Below the pieces are notes generated by a model. It did no database searches and was not told where the DNA came from. It saw only the letters and a list, made by a program, of their open reading frames with translations. From Troglohyphantes excavatus (Eukaryota > Arthropoda > Arachnida > Araneae > Linyphiidae): a DNA stretch of 64,000 bases. The stretch is taken from contig OZ010678.1 in assembly GCA_963932185.1 (NCBI GenBank), positions 22,547,961 through 22,611,960 of the forward strand, written 5' to 3'. Below, one piece after another: positions 1-10,900 of this stretch (position 1 is the stretch's first letter; each line of letters opens with the position of its first letter). A program made the translations under genes and the position numbers.

Positions 1-204
1 TACTAGAAAAGTGTACCTTAAACTTTTTAAATTTTAAATGTTAAAATTGTTACAACTCAACTCCAAAGAGCGATTGTGTTTCAAAAATTTCAAAAGTTAT
101 CAATAATTACATAATACATATATCATAAAAATTGCGTTAACTTTTGAGTAGTAGAAGCATAATTATGATAAATTTAAAATTGGTGTTCAACACCCTACCC
201 TCCC

Positions 205-862
205 CCCTTAAGGACTTTTTAAGGACCTATCAATAATTTTTCAGGACGTCTTATATTTTTTGGCGACGCTGGCGGAGAATTGTAATTTATTGGTGTATTG
301 GCGTAGAATCCCATGTAAATGTGGTTTCGTAGCAAGTTGGCGTAGGATACCAGTTCCGGCAAACTCTGTCACAGAAATGTTAAAGATGCTACATTCCTGT
401 GAATTTCCCCGATTTTCTAGAATGAGTATTGATTCTTCACAAAACGACAAACGAGCTGAGATTTTCTAACGATGAAGTGTCGTGTATGATAATGAAATAC
501 CATTGACTAAAAAGCGGACAACTTTTTTTCCGTCACTAAATCCGTCTATTGACGGCTTTCTCGCCTTTCCAATTTACACTTGCATATAACGGTCAAAAGT
601 GTGGACACTATCAAAGTAAAATCCGGAATTCTACATTTTGATATTTTAATGCACCCAGAATTCTGGGTTCCGAAAATTTAAAAAACCTGGAATTTCAGGT
701 TAGACATGAAAAAATATCATCCATGTGAATTAGTAAAAAAAAACTCATATTTGACAAAAATTAAGGACCTCAGTTAAAAATTAAGGAATTTAAGGGTCCT
801 TAATTAAGTACCTATTTAAATTAAGTAGTTCTTAAGGACTTTTAAGGACTGTGTGAACCATG
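205..862. mobile_element. Family B MITE, 5'-truncated copy
   Basis: Matches the family B copies at 27841 and 40385 from the aaggactttttaaggacct motif to the terminal CTGTGTGAACCATG at about 849-862. The 5' terminal CATGGTTCATACAG is missing. Small open frames at 241-469 are not conserved between copies and look incidental. Confidence 0.7.
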
Positions 863-864
863 TA

Positions 865-1577
865 CAGGGTGGCAACAACATTCTGGTAAAAAAGTTCCCC
901 TGATATTTCCATGATGGTGTCACAAAAATTTCCCTGATTTTACAAATACATTGAGAAATGTTGGACTACGTGCTTTGTAGAGAAAAAAAGTATCCACGCT
1001 ACAATAAATATATTGAATTATAAATGAAAAATTATTATCAATACTTATTGACAGTTAAAATAATAATTTATGGATACAACACAAGTTATGCAATTGCTAC
1101 AGGCATAATAGTAAGTAAATGTGTTCTCTGGAAGCAGATAATGCAAAAACAGCAAGTTTTTTCTTTTGAAGATAATTTTAAATGTTCAATATGCTTCATA
1201 TATCCTATTCCAATCTTCAATAAATCCCATATTTATTAGCCCCTCCCATGTTGCTTACAATTCAAGGTCCAACACACTTTGCTTCTCCCTCCAACAGTGG
1301 TTCACATTTTTACAAAAATAAAACTGAAAATATGAAAATACTCATACGATGCTTTTTTTTAAAAAAAAATCTTTTTCAGAACTAAAAGGAAATATTGACA
1401 ATTAAATTACCTAGAATGGAGGGCATGACAGACGATAATTGCCGTTTTAGTGATCCAAATAAAAAATATTCCTTGATTTTTTGTGAAATTTTGAAAATTT
1501 CCCTGATATTCTCAGAATTAAAAATTTCCACGATAATTCCATGATTTCCCGGCTCTCCAGATTATGTTGCCACCCTG
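865..1577. mobile_element. Family A MITE, full copy (CAGGGTGGCAAC termini)
   Basis: Starts CAGGGTGGCAACAACATT and ends in the inverted GTTGCCACCCTG. Internal text (ttccctgat..., ttgacagttaaaataataat, gaactaaaaggaaatattgac) recurs in about ten other copies in this window. It starts two bases after the end of the family B element. No coding capacity. Confidence 0.85.
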
Positions 1578-1996
1578 TACTAGATTTACATCCAGCCAAA
1601 ACCTTCCATTTCAACTTTATTTAACTTCCTTGATTTAGAGAAGATTTTTTATATTTTAATGGATTACTTCTTCATTTGCATTTCACGTATTAAAATATAC
1701 ATGAAATGCAAAGGTAATCAAAAGGTATGAGTGAATTTGAATTGATTTATTATATTTGACATTCCATTTGGTTGTTTCTATGGATTTTGAGGTTTTTTGG
1801 ACTGTTTTAGGTTGAATGCCTACAGTCCAATTAAAAAAATCCCAGCTTGGAAATTTAATCTGGTTGAAATCTCCCGATGAAGAAATTTAATTATACACAT
1901 TCTATTGGTTTTTATACATTTTGTTTATTACAATAGTTTTTAGACACTAAAATTCAACTAATAATTCAGAATATTATTGATTATATAAACATTATC

Positions 1997-2195
1997 CAGT
2001 GTTCACTCTAAGTGTTTTTTGAAGGGCGGCCCGCCCTTTTTCCATCTCAATGGCGCCCTCATGACTGTTTTTTAGAAATGGTGCCTTCCTTTGAAAAAAT
2101 TCTGCCCTTTTGCCCTTTTCAGTCAAGCCCAAGCGTACTTGATTCTCTAAATGTCTTTTAAAAAGGCATCGATTTCAACATTTTTTGTGGAAATC
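1997..2195. mobile_element. Family C hAT-type MITE, truncated
   Basis: Begins CAGTGTTCACTCTAAGTG then the GGGCGG...CCGCCC block and the gcgccctcatg motif shared with copies at 44441 and 47877. The far terminus is missing. Confidence 0.65.
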
Positions 2196-2271
2196 GATTT
2201 TATAAAATTTTATTTTGGGTTTTCTCAATGGGTACACGAGAGAAAAAAGATTGAGAACCATTGCTCTAGAG

Positions 2272-3418
2272 CAGTGGTACCCAAAGTGGGTTCCGTGGAA
2301 CCCTGGGGTTCCACAAAAAAATTTAGGGGTTCCGCGTGACAAAATTTATTTGATTAAAAAAAATAAGAATGTTGTTTAATTTATGCACATTTTCCTCAGA
2401 AAGTTTACAATCGACCCCCAAAATTTATGTAATTTTTTTTTGTGATGGCTTATTTTATTGGTCATAAATTTGAATTATCAGACATATTAAATAATATGGC
2501 TTGGCTTTCTACACTTGCATACCTTGCTGATATATTTGGAAAATTGAACGAATTATGTTTGGCTCTGCAAAGAAAACAAGTCAACATATTGCAAACAAAA
2601 AATAAATTGGTTGCCTTTTCAAGAAAAATACAATATTGGATTTCAGCTGTGGAGCAAAATAACTTCGAGTGTTTCCAAACGCTTAGTGATTTTCTCGAAG
2701 AATCTGAAGTGGATTTATATATGGAAATCCTTGATGGTATAAAAACACATCTGTCCAGTTTACAGCAATCACTCAGTGATTATTTTCCAAACCTAGAGAA
2801 TCAAGATAATTACTGGGTACAAAATCCTTTTAAAATAAAAGAAAAACCAAAAGGATTTCATTCCATGGATTATGAAAATTTGATAAAATTGAGTTCTGAT
2901 ACAAAATTAGAAGCCAAATTTAGAACAGTTTCATTAACAATATTCTGGTCAGATGTATTCGATAATAATCCAAATTTAGCAAAAGAAGCTATTCGAATTA
3001 TATTGCCATGTGCAACCACTTATTTGTGTGAAGCTGGGTTTTCAAAATATGTTGCGACAAAAACCAAATATCGTAACAGACTTGATGCTGCACCAGATAT
3101 GCGAGTTCAGTTATCAAACGTAACGCCCAATTTTAAGAGAATCATGGAATCAAAGAAGCAGATGCATTCTTCACATGGAAGTTTTTCCATTTATTTTAGT
3201 TTGTTTTGTATTTTTATTAATTATTTCTATGATGATTTTTTTTTTTTTTTTGAGTTTTGCCTAATTCAATAAAATCTAAAAATACCAAAATAATACTTGT
3301 TTTATTTAATATCAGATATTAAATTTTGAAAAGTCATTGATTAAAAAATATTCAGGGTTCTGCGATCATTGGCAACAAATTTTGGGGTTCCACGACCAAA
3401 ATAGTTTGGGAACCACTG
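2272..3418 (+). mobile_element. hAT element (ZBED/SCAND-type) with 8-bp target duplication
   Basis: Termini CAGTGGTACCCAAAG and, inverted, CAGTGGTTCCCAAAC are typical hAT ends. The 8-bp palindrome CTCTAGAG is duplicated exactly at 2264-2271 and 3419-3426. At 1147 bp it keeps only the 3' part of a transposase, so it is an internally deleted copy that depended on a full-length relative. Confidence 0.9.
2442..3272 (+). CDS. hAT transposase C-terminal fragment (dimerisation domain)
   Basis: An uninterrupted 276-codon frame. The segment ILPCATTYLCEAGFSKYVAT followed by KYRNRLD and MRVQLSNVTPNFKRIM matches the C-terminal hAT dimerisation region of ZBED5/SCAND3-like transposases. The BED zinc finger and most of the catalytic core (the Asp residues) are absent, so it cannot transpose alone. 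The last ~20 residues run into a poly-T tract before the right terminus and are probably not conserved. Confidence 0.8.
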   Translation: MMAYFIGHKFELSDILNNMAWLSTLAYLADIFGKLNELCLALQRKQVNILQTKNKLVAFSRKIQYWISAVEQNNFECFQTLSDFLEESEVDLYMEILDGIKTHLSSLQQSLSDYFPNLENQDNYWVQNPFKIKEKPKGFHSMDYENLIKLSSDTKLEAKFRTVSLTIFWSDVFDNNPNLAKEAIRIILPCATTYLCEAGFSKYVATKTKYRNRLDAAPDMRVQLSNVTPNFKRIMESKKQMHSSHGSFSIYFSLFCIFINYFYDDFFFFFEFCLIQ

Positions 3419-3449
3419 CTCTAGAGTGATTATTTGAAATCATAAATAC

Positions 3450-3545
3450 TGAGGTTGCATCGGGTGCCAACTCAGGTGTTGTTCTCGTCACCTGACCATG
3501 GTTCAAAAATACGAGTCATCAAATGGGCTTTAAACCATCGCGAAT
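3450..3545 (+). repeat. tRNA-derived SINE body fragment
   Basis: Reads gtgccaactcaggtgttg...ccatggttcaaaaatacgag, the reverse complement of the body of the SINE copies at 29.0 and 35.2 kb. No tRNA-like head is present. Confidence 0.65.
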
Positions 3546-3572
3546 AGAAATTTCTTCAATTTTATAACCTAA

Positions 3573-4022
3573 TGTGGGAGTTTCACGCCAAGAAGAAGAC
3601 CGCACTTCCAAGGGAACATGGAGAAAAATCTGCGACGCCAAAGAAGTTCCGTAGGATTAACATGGAACTTCAGTTCCTGTACCATAATTTTAAGTTTTTG
3701 TCGTTAAATAATATCTCAATATAAAAAATATTTACTTCATAACTGAGATAGATTGTACTCATCATTTGTGAATCATTTTGTGTGTTGAAATAAAAGTATT
3801 TTTCCGTATTTCGTTGTAATTCTAATTATATACATATATAATATAAATATTTCTGCATTTAAATGCATATAGAATAAAAATATTACTTATTTGGAAAAAC
3901 AAATATTATTTACAAACTTTCCCATAATTGCAAGCGTAGCGACTAAACAAAGTTGCCTGCTGTAGGGAAGAAATCGAAACTACTAGTAAGTTACCATGTT
4001 GATATGTCACATGAAACTCTCT
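3573..4022. mobile_element. Family E MITE (TGTGGGAGTTTCAC termini), diverged
   Basis: Begins TGTGGGAGTTTCACG and ends near an inverted GTCACATGAAACTCTC. The interior (tgctgtagggaagaaatcgaaactact) is shared with 53099-53570 and 62359-62747. Confidence 0.7.
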
Positions 4023-4194
4023 CATTGCACAAAATGATTTAAATCTGTAAATTTCACAAACAATCGGTACAAATTGGTTGATATTAAAACACTGTTATAT
4101 AACTTATGATATTTCCTATAAAGACATACATTTTATTATATATTAATAAAAAAAGTTGATTTTATTGAAAAAATGTACTAAATGACAAATGTTA

Positions 4195-4657
4195 AAATAC
4201 AAATACAATGTTAAAATGAGCAACAAAAATCCGTATAATCCGAACATGTTTCGGGAGATACATCACCCTTCATCAGCGGAAAATGTAAAGTCTGTGTGTA
4301 ATAAAAATAAATAAACCCAGAAATTTAAAGTGTTGCCAAAGAACAAAAAACTATTACAATCGGTTGGAGTTAACTATTGTGTGCCAACAGGCGGGAAATA
4401 CTAGCACCGCAAACGTTTCATTGACAATCGAGTCAATATTTAGTCCCAGTATTTCCCGCTTGTTGGCACACAATAGTTAACTACAACCGATTGAAATAGT
4501 TTTTTTAGATTTCTGTTCTTTGGCAACACTTTAAATTTCTGGATTTATTTATATTTTATTACACACACACTTTACATTTTCCGCTGATGTATCTCCCGAA
4601 ACATGTCCTGATTATACAGATTTTTATTGCGTATTTTAACGTTGTATTTGTATTTTA
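4195..4657. repeat. Family F foldback (long inverted repeat)
   Basis: Two arms of about 200 bases (4195-4400 and 4440-4657) are inverted copies; the outer ends read aaaatacaaatacaatg and, inverted, aaaatacaaatacaacg. The shared cggttggagttaactattg and tgtttcgggagatacatca segments are easy to see. One arm-like fragment recurs at 42322-42413. It lies just past SMC5 exon 15. Confidence 0.85.
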
Positions 4658-4834
4658 ATATTCTTAACGCAATGTTCTATAAGATGAGTTTTTATCTTAT
4701 TAATGACAAATGGTTAACACAAAATATTTAAGTGTCCCTGATGATTGCACTAAAGTTTTACTGCATTAAAATGTTAACTAATTTTAAAAAACATGGTTAA
4801 GAATTTCCATGAAATATATAGACAAATTAGGTAC

Positions 4835-4936
4835 CTTTTCAGCTCTTAGTTGCTCTTGTTTCCTTTCTAATTCCTTTCTTTGCCTTTTACACTCTTCAGA
4901 CTGTACTTTGAGTCTAGCAGAATTTTCCTTATATTC
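4835..4936 (-). CDS. SMC5: SMC5 exon 15 (returning coiled coil)
   Basis: Thirty-four codons of Lys/Glu/Arg coiled coil (KVQSEECKRQRKELERKQEQ). Acceptor ATTAG, donor AAG|GTACCT. It is the last SMC5 exon I can find; no further in-phase exon is evident in 1-4834. Confidence 0.82.
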
Positions 4937-7900
4937 CTAATAAAAATATAGGTTATATTATTGTAATACACACTAGAATAAAACTTTATAAATAATAATT
5001 TGTTTGAAATACTTATACAATTAAAAGTTAATAAATAGGGAAACATTACAATGAAAAAAAAATTGTGATAAACTCAAACCTGTTTTTTTGCAGTGGATAG
5101 GGACCGCATAAAAAAAGTCTAACGTAGAAAATGACTCAAAACCTTACAAAATAACTAGGAATTGCTTTTTTAAACGAAATCAAGACACGAGGCTTGGCAG
5201 CTACTTGGAATCTCGCCAAACCTTTTGGAATCTAATTTAGAAAATACACATGCGAACATTTTTAAATATTTTATTTACATGTTTACTTATTTTACACATA
5301 CAACACTTTTCTAAGCGTATAACCATTATTCTTCGCAGTCCGACTTTCTTGGGGTAAACTGGTTCAAAATCGCTTTCGTCACTTGAAGATACTACCTCGC
5401 ACTCGTTTAGAGTTGACTTTTTTTCAGTTACCATGTAGTCGGTGATCAGTTTTTTGCGACGACTGTTGTTTCACTAAACGCTTGTATATGTCTCGGTAGC
5501 CAGATAATCAATTATGATCCAATTTGATTGAAATTTTCATATACTGCACAAAAAAAAAAAAATTGCACAAAAACAGGTTTGAGTGTATTTGGTTGATTCC
5601 TGCATTTTCTAGTGTGTATGTCCTAGTCTGTGTTTGGTCACTCTGGTACTAGTGTGTCTAGTACCATATGACCAAAGAGCCAAAACCATGTTATTTAAAC
5701 ATAAATCCATTCTTCAATTAAATAAATTTCAGATGGTCCAAAAATATTCAAACAAAATTCTTTTTTTATTATAAACTAAAAATACTTTCTTACAAATCTA
5801 CAAAAAAAAATCGAAAATTTTAACTAATTGACTTTTCTAAATCCAAATTTTAAAAAATATATTCTGAAAATAATGAGGGGAAAAACTGTTATTTCTACAT
5901 ATTACTGAAACCTATGATTATGTACTTATACTTTTTATATACCTGCATATTAAAAATAAGAAATATTTACATTTTTGTACACCTATTCTTTTAGCACTAT
6001 GTCGGATAAGCAAAATTTCGAATCTGTAGGTTTGCTTTCACTGCAGGAAGGTTTAATTTATATTTTCAACACATTCCTTTTTTTAACAATTCTTTTTTAA
6101 ATTATATCAGTAAAGAAGGTTTTCAAAAGTCTTTCTTATCTTTTAAATTTGAAAATTATATTTCAAAAAAGAGATTTTTCCTCAACTTTTATAGTATGTG
6201 TATTACTGGAAAAACAGGACACTTAAGCGGATATACACGTTTGTATCCGTCATGTGATTAAGAGGCATGGGACACCAAATCATCAAGAATACCCAAAACT
6301 ATTTGTTTTGTTGCTTAAAAAAAAATTTCATTTTATTTTAAATCTCGACACCAAAATTATATTTATACGTTAAGTACAACTAATTACTTTTTGCGAATCA
6401 ATATTAGTCTTTAATATAAGATTGGCTGAATATGTATCGAACGGATATACACGTTTGTATCCGTCATGTGATTCAGAGGGTATGGGACACCAAATCATCA
6501 AAAATACCCGAAATTACTTTATTGCTTTAAAAAAATTCATTTTATTTTAAATCTAACAACACCAAAATTATATTTATACGTTAAGTACAACTAATTACTT
6601 TTTGGGAATCAATATCAGTCTTTAATATAAGATTGGCTGAATATGTATCGAACGGATATACACGTTTGTATCCGTCATGTGATTAAGAGGGTATGGGACA
6701 CCAAATCATCAAGAATACCCAAAATTATTTTATTGCTTTAAAAAACATTTTATTTTAAATCTAACGACACCAAACTTATATTTATACGTTAAGTACAACT
6801 AATTACTTTTTGCGAATCAATATTAGTCTTTAATATAAGATTGGCTGAATATGTATTGAACATACACGTTTGGATATTGGATATACACGTTTGTATCTGT
6901 CATGTGATTAAGAGGGTATGGGACACCAAATCATCAAGAATACCCAAAATTATTTTATTGCCTTTAAAAAAAATTCCTTTTATTTTAAATCCAATGACAC
7001 CAAAATTATATTTATACATTAAGTACAACTAATTACTTTTTGCGAATCAATATTAGTCTTTAATATAAGATTGCCGGAATATGTAATTTGGAAAAGTTCG
7101 TATCTAGAAGAAACTGCCCCAAATTTGCTACAGTTTATTTTCAAGCATATTACTTTAATTTTTGTTAAGGGATTGGTAAATATACAGATAATATTTATTT
7201 TTTAATATTTTGAACAATGAAATTGGCAATTTTTTTTCCAATTATTTTTTTAAACAATTTTTTTGGAAATTACAAAAATTGATACATACAGTTTGTTACC
7301 TACATTCTTTTGTTTATAAAAATGCCAAATTATAGTTTTCAAAAAAATATTTTCTTTACTTATATCAAAAATAAGAAAAGTAACTTTTTTTATAATTTTA
7401 GGAATATTATAAAAAAATATATAATTTTTTTAGATGTTTGACATGTTCATATGCATTGCACACATATGTGGGAAAAAATTATAATGATATCTACAAAATT
7501 TAAGAAAAAAATAAAATGTGCCTTCAATAAATTATCTGACTTTTTCTGTAATCAATGCTGCATGGAATTTTAGGCAATAATTACATGTTCAAAATAATAT
7601 CATAATCTTACAAAATATTTAATTAATTACAAAAAATTACACACCTGTAAAGTATTTTCAAGTTTTTGCAACTCTTCGGTTTGATCCTTGGAATTCAGAA
7701 GAATATCTCTTCCCCTGTAAAAGTCAAGCAAAATTAATTAAGTGTGATAACAATACATATGTTGTTGTTGAATTAAGAATGCAAAGTAATATCAAAATTT
7801 ATTTTTTACTTTTTGAACCAAAGTATTAATGTATATTATTTAAATTTATAATATGAGAGAAAAATATTTCAAACAAAAATTTCATATAATTTGTATTATT

Positions 7901-10900
7901 TTCAAATTGATTTATTTTTAAATGCTAAGGCTTTTTTAGATATTTAAATTTTTTCCCAAAAAACAATTTTTTTAAAGATCTTTTGAACTATAATAGTTAT
8001 TTATAATTACACAAAAAATTTCCTAAAACTATGTTTTTTAATTTTAGTATTTTTTTTAAGCATAAGGTAAACCATAAGGTACCATATTTATAATATAGAC
8101 ATATTGCATTATATACATTATATATATATTATATAAAATTATGCTTTAAATATTATGCAATTATCCATTAATAATAAAAAAAAAGCCTTAGTGTTTAAAA
8201 AACCTTATCAAGAAAAGCGAAACACTGAGAATTTTTTTTTAAAGTTTTCATTATTTCACACTTATTTCTCTACTATTATACAGCATAAAATCCCAACATC
8301 ACGGATCATTTGTTAGTTCAATGATATTTGTAAGGCATGTTGTTATATTTGTATTTTGCACAGATGCATTATTTACACAGATAGCAACCTGTGAGAATGG
8401 GTTCAGCCATGTTTCAAGAAATCTAACAATGATGGCTTGTTTATCCTTCCACATTTAATCTCAACACCAGGCCATGAGTTCATCCAAGTTTCAAGAAATC
8501 TAACATAGTTTTTTTTTTTTATCCTTCCACATATAATCTCAACACCAGGTCATGCACAGTTTTTAAATTGTTAGTAAAATTTATCATATTTATATGCAAC
8601 AAAGTTAATATTACTGGATTCGTACCCATTTTCTGAAAATAAAAATAAACTTTTAAATACCTTAAAAGTAATTTATAAGGACCCTACTTTTAATGCGAAA
8701 AAAAATTATACATTTGTAACGAAAAGTTAACTCTAAATCCGCAATTATGCTTTTAAATAAAAAAAACAAATTTAAGGTATCCGCACACGTTGAATAAGGT
8801 GATTTTGACTGAAATTACCAAATTTTTTTTATTTAAAAATATGATTTTCTGCACTTTTAAGTTTCCAAAACAGTTTTTACTTTAGTTGTGCGTCAATTAG
8901 AACAAAAGTTATAGTAATTTAAAGTCCAAGTGGAAACGTATTAAATGGAACAGGAAGTAGCATTCCGAAACCGGAAATGAGGCAGAAACATCGTTTTTTT
9001 CTTAATTTTCAACCTTTTTTAATTTTTAATTGCAATATTTATTATTTTAATTTTGGTATAATCTAGCCACCTAATATTTTCATTTATATCAGAAGTTTTT
9101 GTATTAAAAATGTCAACAACTTTACTCTCTTGTTTATTTCTTTACAAGCAGCAATGTTTATTTTTGTATAATCTGTTTAATCATTTTTTTTAAAGACCTA
9201 ACTTAATTAACTCTCCAAATTTTCTTTCATATATGTTAAAACACCTTGGGGAATTCGAGAAACCAAAGTTTTATTCGTAAGAAAAAATTCTGAGGAAATA
9301 AATATGTATGTTCCACTGAAACTGATCCATCTGCGTCGAACAACGTGCCTACAGCAAGTGAAAAGAAGCTCACTATGACTTCTTATTTAAACAATTATTC
9401 TCGAACTGAAATAAGTGGAAATTAAATAATTAATATTCAAATTCTCTCCAATGTGATAAAGTGTTTGTGCTGCCCTGATTGCCTAAGCAGTAGACTGTGT
9501 CTTCTACAAGAGTCTGTATTTGGACTGGCATCAAATATGACGCTGAAATGTCAAAACTGCGAATACAAAAATACATTTTGCACCTCTGAAAAATCAAACA
9601 AATTGCGTTCTGTAAATATTTCATTTGTATTTGGGCTAAGACTCATTTGGAAAGGGAATTCGGCTGCTAAAAAACTATGTTCTTCAATTGATATTGGCAT
9701 ACTGTCCAAGTCTGCATTCAGAACACTGGAGACAAAACTTGCCGATGCTGCTGAAATCCTAATTTACCTAATGTTAAAGTTGTCAGAAAAAAAATAGATT
9801 AGCTAAAAAAGGAAATTTGGCTAAAGATGAGCAAGAGGAGGGTATAACATATAAATTGGGGTGATTTTAAGTGTGTTGAAACTTTCTTAATATTAATAAT
9901 AGACAAATTTATACTTTAAACGCATTTTTCTCAGAATTGATTTTTATTCAAAAACATCAAATTTCAAAAATCATAACTCAAAATATCATTGTTATATTGT
10001 CTTTAAATTTTGTGTCCATATTCAGTAGATTGTATTCTAGTGCATGTACTAAAATTGTTTGAAAATCATTAATATATTTTTATTTATGGACTAAATTTTG
10101 AACTATAAGGTTGTAAAATTGTCAAAAATCTTATAATAAATTTTCGGTGTGTCACCAAAAATTTAATTTTTTATATATATTTTTAATTTTACTTGGAACA
10201 CTAGATAATAACATGTAGTTTATTTTAAAAGTAAAATTTTCAATATAAACAGATTTGTATATCTTGTATAAGTTTTCGAAAAAAAACGTAAAATTTTCAA
10301 TGATTATTGAACTTTTTTTAATAATTAAAATAATAAAATTTAAATATTCATGATATATAATTAGTTTTAACTAACAAATAATCTAAAAATTGCATTAAAT
10401 AGTTTTTATCTGACACATTTTAAAAAAAGTGCTTCGAACGTGTTCGGATACCTTAAAAAATAACTAAATGAATGAAGATGAAAATATGTGCTATCAGCCA
10501 AAAGCAATTGGGTGCAAATAATCTGTGGATTTTCTACTTAGTAGATACAAAATTGTGTTTAATTCACATTAAAAGTAAAAAATTTTAACAGAGGTTTAGT
10601 AAAATAATTTAAACTAGGAGGCTCCGCCAACCCCCAGTGTTTCGATACGCTTCTACAAACTTCCATTTTTTAATATAATAAGGCTTATATTTATCCTAAT
10701 TAAAGTCGACATCATCAAAATAATTATTACCAATGAATTGAAGGGGTTAATCATCAAAATGGTTTACATAATGGGAAAATAAAATTTTGTAAGTAAACTA
10801 ACTGTTGCCATTCCGCGTAGAGAAAAACAGCGTTTTTCAATCACTGTGTACGAGAATATATTTAAATATGAAAGTCATTTTAAGGACTTTCTAAGAACCT

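Noticed and set aside
241..469. Overlapping ~69-codon frames on both strands
   Set aside because: They fall within family B MITE sequence, and the frames are not kept in the other copies.
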